From an uncultured Collinsella sp. (GTDB lineage: Bacteria; Actinomycetota; Coriobacteriia; Coriobacteriales; Coriobacteriaceae), in NCBI GenBank assembly GCA_900758475.1, contig CAAERQ010000003.1, positions 1-64,000 of the forward strand: DNA of 64,000 nucleotides, in the 5' to 3' direction. Each line of letters starts with the position of its first letter. The first letter of the stretch is position 1. The notes beneath the pieces are model-generated. The model saw only the letters and a program-made list of their open reading frames with translations, was not told the DNA's origin and did no database searches. The position numbers were made by a program, and so were the translations under genes. Positions 57,796 through 64,000 of this stretch are shown one piece after another.

Positions 57796-57827
57796 GGGTG
57801 AGCGGTCGATATTGTCCGGTAAACGGT
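57796..57827. promoter_or_regulatory. Direct pair of CGGTRARCGGT motifs, 21-bp period
   Basis: GGGTGAGCGGT (57796) and CGGTAAACGGT (57817) start exactly 21 bp apart in the 252-bp divergent gap between EIICB 2 and lacI. A TATGCT that may be the -10 for lacI lies about 25 bp beyond the second site. Confidence 0.68.
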
Positions 57828-57900
57828 TGATTTATCAGTCAGGCAGGTGGTGTATGCTAGAACGCAAAAAACAAGCGATAGAGAACCGAGTGGAGAAGTA

Positions 57901-58911
57901 GTGGCAACGATGGACAAGAAAAATGTCTCAATGAACGATGTGGCGATTGCCGCGGGTGTTTCTCTCAAGACGGTTTCGCGTGTGATTAACGAGCCCGGTA
58001 GCGTGCGAGAGTCGACACGCGATAAGGTCCATTCCGCAATGGAAGCGCTCGGGTTCCGGGCGAACTTTGCCGCGCGTTCGCTCAAGTTGGGCCGTTACGG
58101 GTGCATCGGCGTCGTGCTGTTCCACTTGTCGGGCGGTGCCGTGGACATGATTGACGGTATCGCCGATGCCGCCGAAGAACGCGGCTTTGCGCTCACGATG
58201 ATTAAGAAGCGCGCAGGGGAGAAGATGGCCCTTGCCGATGCGGCGCGCAGGATGTCGCAGCTGCCTGTTGATGGCATGATCTTCAACCTGCGTCAGATGG
58301 TCGATGACTTTGATACCTTTGAGGCGCCGAAAGACCTCAAGACGGTGATTATCACACCGATGGAACATCCTACCTGCTCCACCGTCAGTGACGACCAAGA
58401 GGGCGGCGCGCGCATGGCGTGCGAGTACTTCTTGAACCACGGGCATAAAAACGTGTACTTCGTCTCTGGTAAGAAAGAGTCGTTGTCGAGCCAGTGCCGT
58501 ATGAAAGGTTGGCGTGCGGCACTCGAGGCGCGTGGCATTGAGCCGCCCGAGCCTCTGCAAGGCGATTGGAATGCGGATAGTGGCTATGCCGCGGGCCTTG
58601 TGCTTGCCGATAAGCCCGATTGCACGGCGGTCCTCGCTGCTAACGACTGCATGGCAAACGGCGTGATGATGGCTCTACGTGACAAGGGTCTGAGTGTGCC
58701 CGATGATGTGTCCGTGATCGGCTTTGATGACGAGCTTTACAAGACGATTCCCAACTCGATTCTGACGTCGGTGAAGTTTCGCCACCGCGAGCTGGGCGTC
58801 CGTGCGCTCAACGAGGTCGTTGCGGGCCTAGAAGCTCCGAGCTCCAGAAGCCGTACGCTCGTCTCGGGCGTGTTGGTCGAACGTTCCAGCGTAAAGGACC
58901 TGCGGGCGTAG
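57901..58911 (+). CDS. LacI-family regulator 1
   Basis: A 336-aa repressor. The helix-turn-helix is VSMNDVAIAAGVSLKTVSRV with hinge-helix residues MEALGFRANFAARSLK. The periplasmic-binding-protein-like effector domain has VFVSGKKE-type YFVSGKKESLSSQCRMKGW, AAVLAANDCMANGVM and DVSVIGFDDELY. The GTG at 57901 is the likely start (GGAG five bases upstream); an ATG at 57910 is the alternative. Divergent from the EIICB 2-GH1 operon, its likely target. Confidence 0.92.
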   Translation: MATMDKKNVSMNDVAIAAGVSLKTVSRVINEPGSVRESTRDKVHSAMEALGFRANFAARSLKLGRYGCIGVVLFHLSGGAVDMIDGIADAAEERGFALTMIKKRAGEKMALADAARRMSQLPVDGMIFNLRQMVDDFDTFEAPKDLKTVIITPMEHPTCSTVSDDQEGGARMACEYFLNHGHKNVYFVSGKKESLSSQCRMKGWRAALEARGIEPPEPLQGDWNADSGYAAGLVLADKPDCTAVLAANDCMANGVMMALRDKGLSVPDDVSVIGFDDELYKTIPNSILTSVKFRHRELGVRALNEVVAGLEAPSSRSRTLVSGVLVERSSVKDLRA

Positions 58912-58927
58912 GGTTTTTCGGCCCGTT

Positions 58928-59064
58928 CGTCTCAATCTGTAACAGTTAGGACCGAAAAACTCAGCTAAATATTACAGATTGAGATATTTCTGCTCGGGCG
59001 TTCTGTTTGTCTCGATCTGTAACAGCTAGGATCCAAAAACTCGGCTAGATGTTACAGATTGAGA
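58928..59064. repeat. Array C: two 57-nt hairpin repeats
   Basis: Units at 58928-58984 and 59008-59064, period 80 bp, between the convergent lacI and EIICB 3 genes. Arms and loops follow the consensus of array A; in unit 1 the right arm has ATATTACAG instead of ATGTTACAG. Confidence 0.92.
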
Positions 59065-59092
59065 TGAACAGGAGGGCGGGTGCGGTCTAAAC

Positions 59093-59135
59093 AAAATGGC
59101 CCGCGCATCACGCATCGATGCACGGGCCATTTTTT
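59093..59135. terminator. Bidirectional terminator between lacI and EIICB 3
   Basis: AAAATGGCCCG pairs with CGGGCCATTTTTT. An inner GCATC/GATGC pair lengthens the stem. Confidence 0.88.
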
Positions 59136-59164
59136 GTCTGCGAGCGGCAGGTGGCGTCAGCGTC

Positions 59165-60925
59165 TTATGCCTTGAGGTTTTCCTCGATCCAGGCGACGGC
59201 ACCCTTGGGATCCTTAGTGAGGTCGATGTACTGTTTGCCCTTGGGCGACAGCAGCGTGATGCCCAGGCGGTCGGTGTCGGCCTTCATCTCGTTGTAATAG
59301 GTGCGAACCTGCGGAGCCAGGACGATGACGTTGTACTGGTCCATGATGGCGTAGTGGCTGCCGTAGGCACCGGCGTTGGCGGTAATGTCGATGCCCAGCT
59401 CGTCGGCGCCTTCCTTAAGCGCGTTGGCGAGCAGTGCAGAGGTGCCGGCGCCAGCGCACAGAACCAGAACCCTCAGATCCTTGCCCTTAAGGGCGGACGG
59501 AGCTGCGGAGGCCTCGGTGGCAGAAGCGGTCTCGACAACAGGAGCCTCAACGGCGGGGGCGGCAGCGGTCTTGACGGCCTTGGTCTCCTCGGCCTCTTCT
59601 TCGGCCAGGGTCTCGGCCTCCTGCTTGCACAGGACGTTGTCGTAGGCCTTGCAGAACGGGTAGTAGATCAAGAAGTCAACGACCAGCAGGACGACAACCA
59701 GGACCAGAGAGATCGGCTGGAAGTTGGTGTCGATGAAGGTGCCGATCGGTCCGGGGAGTGCCCACGGCATGGCATAGATAAAGCCGTTCATGCCCAAAAA
59801 GTCGATGAAGAACTTACCAATGAGGACGTTGGCCACGGGGGCAAACAGGAACGGGATCAGGAAGTACGGGTTGAGGATGATGGGCGCGGCGAACAGCAGC
59901 GGCTCGTTGACGGCGAACATCACGGGTACGACAGAGGCTTTGCCGACGGCCTTGAGCTGCTTGGAGCGCATAAAGAGCAGGAAGATGATCGGGACAATGA
60001 ACGTGGCGCCGGTGCCGCCGAGTTCGCCGATGTAGTTACCGAAGTTCTCGGTCAGGGCGAGGGCGGGGTGACCGCCGGCCTGCAGCGTGGCGAGGTTGGT
60101 GGTGATGTTGCCAAACAGCGCGGCGTTGAGGGCAGGCTTAACGACCGAGGGGCCGTGGATGCCCATGAACCAGAACAGCGGGATCATGAACCAGATGAGG
60201 GCGAGGCCGGCGTAGGAATCGGCAGCGGCGAACAGCGGGCTCACCAGCGTGGAGATGACGTTGGCAAACGGGACGGCCAAGCAGGTGCGGCAGATAACGT
60301 CGATGACGGCGACAAACAGGATGGAGAAGCTGAAGGCGAAGATGTCGCGGAAGTTCTGGGCGATGGCGCCGGGGACTTCTTTGGGCAGCTTGATGGTGAT
60401 GTCTCGCTTAATGCAGAAGGCATAGATGTTGACCGTGGCAAATGCGGCGACAAAGGAGCTCAGTAGGCCCTTGGTGCCCATGTTGTCGGTAAAGAACACC
60501 GAGACATCGGCGCCGTCGATCTTGGCACTCGTCTGGGTAACGGCCAAGATGAGCATAGCGCACATGGCGGCGACCATGGTGCTCGTGGCGTTGATGGCCT
60601 TGCCGGCAGGCATGCGGCGGTTCTTGGAGCCGGTCAGCGCGCTTGCGGTGGTGCCGGCGACCATGATGCCCACGACGCCCATCGTGAAGTTGTAAACCTT
60701 GTTGCAGAAGTTCACGACGTCGACGTTCCACCAGTCGGGCAGCGTAAAGCCGCCGACCGTGGCGACAACGCCCGGCAGGGTCGAAATAAGCAGGAAGACA
60801 GAAGAAGACAGGATGATGGGCATTGCTGCCAAAAAGCCGTCTTTAATGGCCTGAAGGTAGATGTTCTTAGAGACCTTGTCGAAGTACGGCTGACCTTTCT
60901 CCAAGAACTTAACGATCGATTCCAT
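59165..60925 (-). CDS. PTS lactose/cellobiose-family fused EIICB transporter 3
   Basis: A 586-aa EIIC-EIIB fusion like the other two: IKDGFLAAMPIILSSSVFLL, NRRMPAGKAINATSTM, GIHGPSVVKPALNAALFG and FAVNEPLLFAAPIILNPYFL in EIIC, and phosphocysteine Cys490 (VLVLCAGAGTSALL) in EIIB. The linker is Ala/Glu/Val-rich. AAAGAGGAG precedes the ATG. It lies downstream of GH1 enzyme 2 on the same strand, separated by 176 bp holding a strong hairpin, so transport and hydrolysis are co-regulated but perhaps unequally expressed. Confidence 0.94.
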   Translation of the reverse strand: MESIVKFLEKGQPYFDKVSKNIYLQAIKDGFLAAMPIILSSSVFLLISTLPGVVATVGGFTLPDWWNVDVVNFCNKVYNFTMGVVGIMVAGTTASALTGSKNRRMPAGKAINATSTMVAAMCAMLILAVTQTSAKIDGADVSVFFTDNMGTKGLLSSFVAAFATVNIYAFCIKRDITIKLPKEVPGAIAQNFRDIFAFSFSILFVAVIDVICRTCLAVPFANVISTLVSPLFAAADSYAGLALIWFMIPLFWFMGIHGPSVVKPALNAALFGNITTNLATLQAGGHPALALTENFGNYIGELGGTGATFIVPIIFLLFMRSKQLKAVGKASVVPVMFAVNEPLLFAAPIILNPYFLIPFLFAPVANVLIGKFFIDFLGMNGFIYAMPWALPGPIGTFIDTNFQPISLVLVVVLLVVDFLIYYPFCKAYDNVLCKQEAETLAEEEAEETKAVKTAAAPAVEAPVVETASATEASAAPSALKGKDLRVLVLCAGAGTSALLANALKEGADELGIDITANAGAYGSHYAIMDQYNVIVLAPQVRTYYNEMKADTDRLGITLLSPKGKQYIDLTKDPKGAVAWIEENLKA

Positions 60926-61032
60926 AGTTCACGCTCCTCTTTGCATGAAATCTTAATGGCATGGACGTTGAAAACCTATATGGTCTCCCGCTTGCTAAAA
61001 GCCCGGGTGCAGGCGGGGTCGGTCCCAGGGGG

Positions 61033-61080
61033 AGAGAGGGGAGCGGCTGGGTTTGTATCGCATAGGGCCGCTCCCCTCTC
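61033..61080 (-). terminator. Strong hairpin between GH1 2 and EIICB 3
   Basis: GAGAGGGGAGCGGC and GCCGCTCCCCTCTC are perfect 14-bp arms around a 20-nt loop, 22 bp after the GH1 stop. Lacking a clear T tract, it may be a partial terminator or an mRNA 3' protector. Confidence 0.65.
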
Positions 61081-61101
61081 GGGAGAAAGCGAGGCGATGC
61101 G

Positions 61102-62544
61102 CTACTGCGCGTCCGCCATAGTGTCGGCGAGCTCCTTGTACCAGAGTGCCGACTGCTTGATGTAGCGTTTTTGCGTGTCGAAGTCGATGTAGAACAGGCC
61201 GTAGCGCTTGTTATAGCCGTTGGCCCACGAGAACTGGTCCTGCAGGCTCCAGATAAAGTAGCCCTGGACGTCGACGCCCTCGGCGCGCGCCCGGAGCACC
61301 TTCTCCATGTGCTGGTCGACAAAGTCGATGCGCTCGGGATCGGCGACGATGCCGTTTGCGCCGGGCTCGGGGTCCTTGTGGCCCAGGCCGTTTTCGGTGA
61401 TATAGATGACGGGGAGGTTGGGATAGGTGGCGCTGATGTGCTTGAGCGTGTCGTAGAGGCCTTGCGGGTAGATGAGCCAATCCCAGTCGGTGGTGGGGAT
61501 ACCCGGCATATCGACCTGCTGCCCGACGCCCTTAAACTTAAAGCACGAGGTGCCCTTGTCTCCGGTGCCGTTAAAGCTGTTGGTGGACTCGCCATCGTAG
61601 GCGGCGATAAACGCCGACTGATAGTAGTTGAGGCCGAACATATCGTTGCGGGGCGCCGCCTTGGCGAGCTCCTCCATGTCGCTGTCCTCAACCGTAAGCG
61701 TGGCGTTGTTGGCACGCAGAATCTCGTTGATGAGTGAGAGGGTGCGCGCGGAGTAGTGACCCAGGAAGGCGCCGTCCATGATGAAGTCGGTGTAGAAGGC
61801 GTTGTACAGGTCGGCGGCGTGCTGGTCGGCGGGCGAGTCTGTGGCAGGATATGCCGGCGTCAGGACGTTGACCATGCCAATGCGTCCGCCCAGGTGCTCG
61901 GTCTCGTCAAGATCCTTATACAGGTTGACGGCGCGGGCGTGGGCAACGAGCTCGTTGTGCTGGCTCTGGATGCCGCTCGTCACATCAAAGTGATGGTTGG
62001 GCGGGAAGTTGCCTTGGATGTATTGGGAGTGCGAGAGGCTGATGAGCTCGTTGATGGTGAACCAATTCTTGACCTCGCGGAACTCGCGGAAGCAGAACTC
62101 GGCATAGCGCACATAGGCGTCGACGGTCTTGCGGTTGAGCCAGTCGCCCTGGTTGAACAGGGCGGCGGGGGAGTCAAAGTGATGCAGGGACACATAGGGC
62201 TCGACGCCATACTTTTTGCAGCAGGCGAACAGCTCGTGGTAGTGCTTAACGCCCTCGGCGAGGGGCTCGGCATCGTCGCCGTTGGGGAAGATGCGGGTCC
62301 AGGCGATGGACACACGGATGGCGTTGAGTCCATGCTCGGCAGAAAGGCGGATATCCTCCTCGTAGCGGTTGTAGAAATCACTGGCCGGGTCGGGCAAAAA
62401 GCGACCCTGGGCGACAAGGTAATCGTCCCACATGGTCTTACCCTTGCCTGCCACCTTCGTGGAACCTTCCGTTTGGTACGCGGCGGTTGCGGCGCCCCAA
62501 ACAAAGCCCTTCGGCAGCTGCTGTACGCGGTTTAGCAAAGACAT
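61102..62544 (-). CDS. GH1 6-phospho-beta-glucosidase 2
   Basis: A 480-aa GH1 enzyme. The acid/base lies in NWFTINELISLSHSQY and the nucleophile in ITENGLGHKD. The 6-phosphate site SWANGYNKRYG has the same S/K/Y spacing as LacG. FVWGAATAAYQTEGSTKVAG is the family N-terminus. The acid/base context is TINEL and not TFNEI, and a substrate loop differs from enzyme 1, so specificity may differ. Two ATGs (62550 and 62544) are possible; the second has better spacing from GAGAGGG. It is divergent from lacI 2. Confidence 0.92.
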   Translation of the reverse strand: MSLLNRVQQLPKGFVWGAATAAYQTEGSTKVAGKGKTMWDDYLVAQGRFLPDPASDFYNRYEEDIRLSAEHGLNAIRVSIAWTRIFPNGDDAEPLAEGVKHYHELFACCKKYGVEPYVSLHHFDSPAALFNQGDWLNRKTVDAYVRYAEFCFREFREVKNWFTINELISLSHSQYIQGNFPPNHHFDVTSGIQSQHNELVAHARAVNLYKDLDETEHLGGRIGMVNVLTPAYPATDSPADQHAADLYNAFYTDFIMDGAFLGHYSARTLSLINEILRANNATLTVEDSDMEELAKAAPRNDMFGLNYYQSAFIAAYDGESTNSFNGTGDKGTSCFKFKGVGQQVDMPGIPTTDWDWLIYPQGLYDTLKHISATYPNLPVIYITENGLGHKDPEPGANGIVADPERIDFVDQHMEKVLRARAEGVDVQGYFIWSLQDQFSWANGYNKRYGLFYIDFDTQKRYIKQSALWYKELADTMADAQ

Positions 62545-62740
62545 ATGCATACACCCTCTCGTCTCGCTGTTCGATATTGTGCGTTTGCGCTCAGGAGGCT
62601 CCCTGGTTAGCGTTCAGCGGTGAAAAAGCCCGATAAACACTATCTTAAAATGATTAGAACCAAAATGAGCACGTGAACATTTGACAATGAGCACGTTAAC
62701 ATCCGGCTGGGATGTATAGAAACAAAACAACTTCAAACAG

Positions 62741-62772
62741 CCGCGAACGGTTGTATTTGTTCGGTAAGCGGT
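62741..62772. promoter_or_regulatory. Direct pair of CGGTRARCGGT motifs, 21-bp period
   Basis: CCGCGAACGGT (62741) and CGGTAAGCGGT (62762) start exactly 21 bp apart in the 341-bp gap between GH1 2 and lacI 2, directly before a lacI promoter. Confidence 0.68.
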
Positions 62773-62777
62773 TTTGA

Positions 62778-62807
62778 TTGACAGAAGTTTTCATGTTGTG
62801 GTATATG
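62778..62807 (+). promoter_or_regulatory. Promoter of lacI 2
   Basis: TTGACA at 62778-62783 and TATATG at 62802-62807 are separated by 18 bp. The direct repeat of CGGTRARCGGT ends six bases upstream of the -35, a usual activator position. Confidence 0.55.
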
Positions 62808-62885
62808 GCTCGGGTATCATGAGCACGTTATCGATGTATGTACGATGCGCCATGGGCGCGGGGAATAGTTGGGAAGCAGGTTAGC

Positions 62886-63923
62886 GTGGAAGGCATGGCT
62901 CAGCAGACAAGGAATGGTCATTCGGCGAGCGCGGCAGAGGTTGCGGCGCTCGCTGGCGTGAGCCGCCAGACTGTGTCTCGCGTGGTCAACGGTGTGCCCA
63001 ACGTGACGGAAAAGACGCGCAAGCGTGTGCTGGCCGCCATGGAAGAGCTGGGCTTTCGTCCCAATTTTGCTGGAGCGGCGTTGCGCGGCGGGTCGTATCG
63101 TTCTATTGGCCTGTGCATGTACAACATCACACGTGTCGGTAACCTGGCGACGCTCGAGGGTATCATGCAAGCGGCGCGCGAGCACGATTTTGCCGTCACT
63201 ATGATCGAGATGGGCGGCGACAAGCCCTATACACTTGCCGATGCCTCGCGCCGCATGGTCGAGCGACCCGTCGACGGCATGATTCTCAACATGAACCGCA
63301 TGGCTCCCGATTTTGAGGAGTTTGTTCCCCAGCCGGGAGTGCGAACGGTCATCCTGTCCATGTATGCGCATCCGCGCTGCACGACGATCGACTCCGACCA
63401 GTATGGTTCGTGCGAGCTGTTGACCAATTATCTGCTGGAACATGGTCACTCGAATATGCGGTTTGTGGCGGGTCCGGAAAACTCGATTTCCTCGCGTTTT
63501 CGTGAGGCCGGTTGGCGCGATACGCTGGGTCGTGCTCATGTCGATGCCGCTCCGATGCTGCGTGGCGATTGGAGTGCGGACAGTGGGTACGCCATGGGCG
63601 AGCGGATTGCGGCCGAGGTGCTTGCCGGCGGGTCGCAGGCGCCGACTGCCGTGCTTGCGGCAAATGACCAGATGGCGCTGGGCGTTATCGCCGCGCTCGA
63701 GAACGCGGGCCTGTCCGTGCCCGACGACGTGAGCGTGGTTGGTATCGACGACGCACTCGAGGGACTTGTTCCTCACAATCGACTGACGACGCTGCGATTT
63801 GATTTGCGCGGTGTCGGTAAGCTTGCGTTTGAGGCGGCGATTGGAGAGAGCTCGTCTATCGAGGCGATTCATGTGCCGAGTACGCTGGTCGAACGCTCGA
63901 CTGTTAGGGACATGCGGGGTTAG
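62886..63923 (+). CDS. LacI-family regulator 2
   Basis: A 345-aa repressor paralogous to regulator 1. The DNA-binding domain is AAEVAALAGVSRQTVSRVVN with PNVTEKTRKRVLAAMEELGF. The effector domain has RFVAGPENSISSRFREAGW, AVLAANDQMALGVIAAL and DVSVVGIDDALEG. The start is uncertain: GTG at 62886 (CAGG five bases upstream) is preferred, with ATG at 62895 as alternative. Divergent from GH1 2-EIICB 3, its probable target. Confidence 0.9.
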   Translation: MEGMAQQTRNGHSASAAEVAALAGVSRQTVSRVVNGVPNVTEKTRKRVLAAMEELGFRPNFAGAALRGGSYRSIGLCMYNITRVGNLATLEGIMQAAREHDFAVTMIEMGGDKPYTLADASRRMVERPVDGMILNMNRMAPDFEEFVPQPGVRTVILSMYAHPRCTTIDSDQYGSCELLTNYLLEHGHSNMRFVAGPENSISSRFREAGWRDTLGRAHVDAAPMLRGDWSADSGYAMGERIAAEVLAGGSQAPTAVLAANDQMALGVIAALENAGLSVPDDVSVVGIDDALEGLVPHNRLTTLRFDLRGVGKLAFEAAIGESSSIEAIHVPSTLVERSTVRDMRG

Positions 63924-63936
63924 GTCCTACTCCGTT

Positions 63937-63993
63937 TGTCTCGATTTGTAACAGGTAGACGGTCAAAAGCGGGCTACGTGTTACAGATTTAGA
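63937..63993. repeat. 57-nt hairpin repeat, single unit at the window edge
   Basis: TGTCTCGATTTGTAACAG at the left and GTGTTACAGATTTAGA at the right, with a CAAAAGCGGG loop, match the array unit in length and sequence. Further units may lie beyond the window. Confidence 0.88.
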
Positions 63994-64000
63994 TTCTTCG

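Noticed and set aside
57901..58911. CGGTRARCGGT as the operator of the adjacent LacI proteins
   Set aside because: The motif also occurs at loci without a LacI gene (35 kb and 51 kb) and is arranged as direct repeats, whereas LacI-family operators are palindromes.
59096..60466. Long plus-strand open frame over EIICB 3
   Set aside because: Antisense shadow of the high-GC transporter gene; no recognisable domain, and it starts inside a terminator.

Overview
The window is high-GC bacterial chromosome with dense, mostly short-spaced genes. It reads as a Coriobacteriia gut actinobacterium, most likely Collinsella. The reasons are GC-rich codon use, a TatA/TatC-HypA/HypB block, an Ala/Lys-tailed type IA topoisomerase, many PTS and 6-phospho-beta-glucosidase genes, and abundant short palindromic intergenic elements. 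The genus is an inference, because no rRNA is present. There is no prophage, integrase, CRISPR array or replication origin.

Positions 1-34 kb are mainly housekeeping. They hold a universal stress protein, UppP, the PcrA helicase, ManA with a GntR regulator, a ROK glucokinase, a Mn-type pyrophosphatase, NhaA, an aspartate-type aminotransferase, a STAS protein, TatA-TatC-HypA-HypB, a type IA topoisomerase, a zinc-ribbon membrane protein, Tmk-HolB-RicT, ComF and a Vsr/DUF559-like protein. After these comes a structured RNA candidate lying between comF and hpf (raiA), which fits the raiA RNA class. Then follow a substrate-binding lipoprotein, HPF, DegV, a dehydrogenase with a His/Cys-rich tail, a HEAT-like protein, an isocitrate dehydrogenase-type enzyme and a membrane-anchored SurA-like protein. 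An XRE/DUF2975 pair ends this part.

Positions 35-46 kb form an amino-sugar utilisation region: mannose-family PTS IIA-YajC-IIB-IIC-IID, a GntR/UTRA regulator, an AgaS-type SIS deaminase/isomerase, NagA/AgaA deacetylase, an epimerase-like protein, a PfkB/LacC kinase, the C-terminal remnant of a second nagA, and a YhcH/EbgC-family protein. Together they can be read as a GalNAc route: uptake as GalNAc-6-P, deacetylation, deamination/isomerisation to tagatose-6-P, then phosphorylation. The aldolase is not in the window. Two copies of the operator-like TGGTTACTACCA lie before the PTS operon and before agaS. After tRNA-Thr(CGU) comes a lone IIB paralogue whose phosphorylated His is Tyr.

Positions 46-64 kb carry GalM, a DeoR regulator and three fused lactose/cellobiose-family EIICB transporters. 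Two of these are paired with GH1 6-phospho-beta-glucosidases and LacI regulators, and the third faces a GntR/TIM-barrel operon. No matching EIIA is present. Convergent gaps here carry arrays of a 57-nt hairpin repeat at an 80-81 bp period (ten full units and one half unit). One array is interrupted by a decayed IS-like element.

The most interesting unexplained signal is an 11-bp motif, CGGTRARCGGT. It occurs as direct repeats with exactly 21-bp periodicity upstream of three sugar loci and in inverted pairs at two places. This suggests one shared regulator for several PTS/glycosidase loci. All functional names come from reading motifs and family resemblance by eye; no database search was run.
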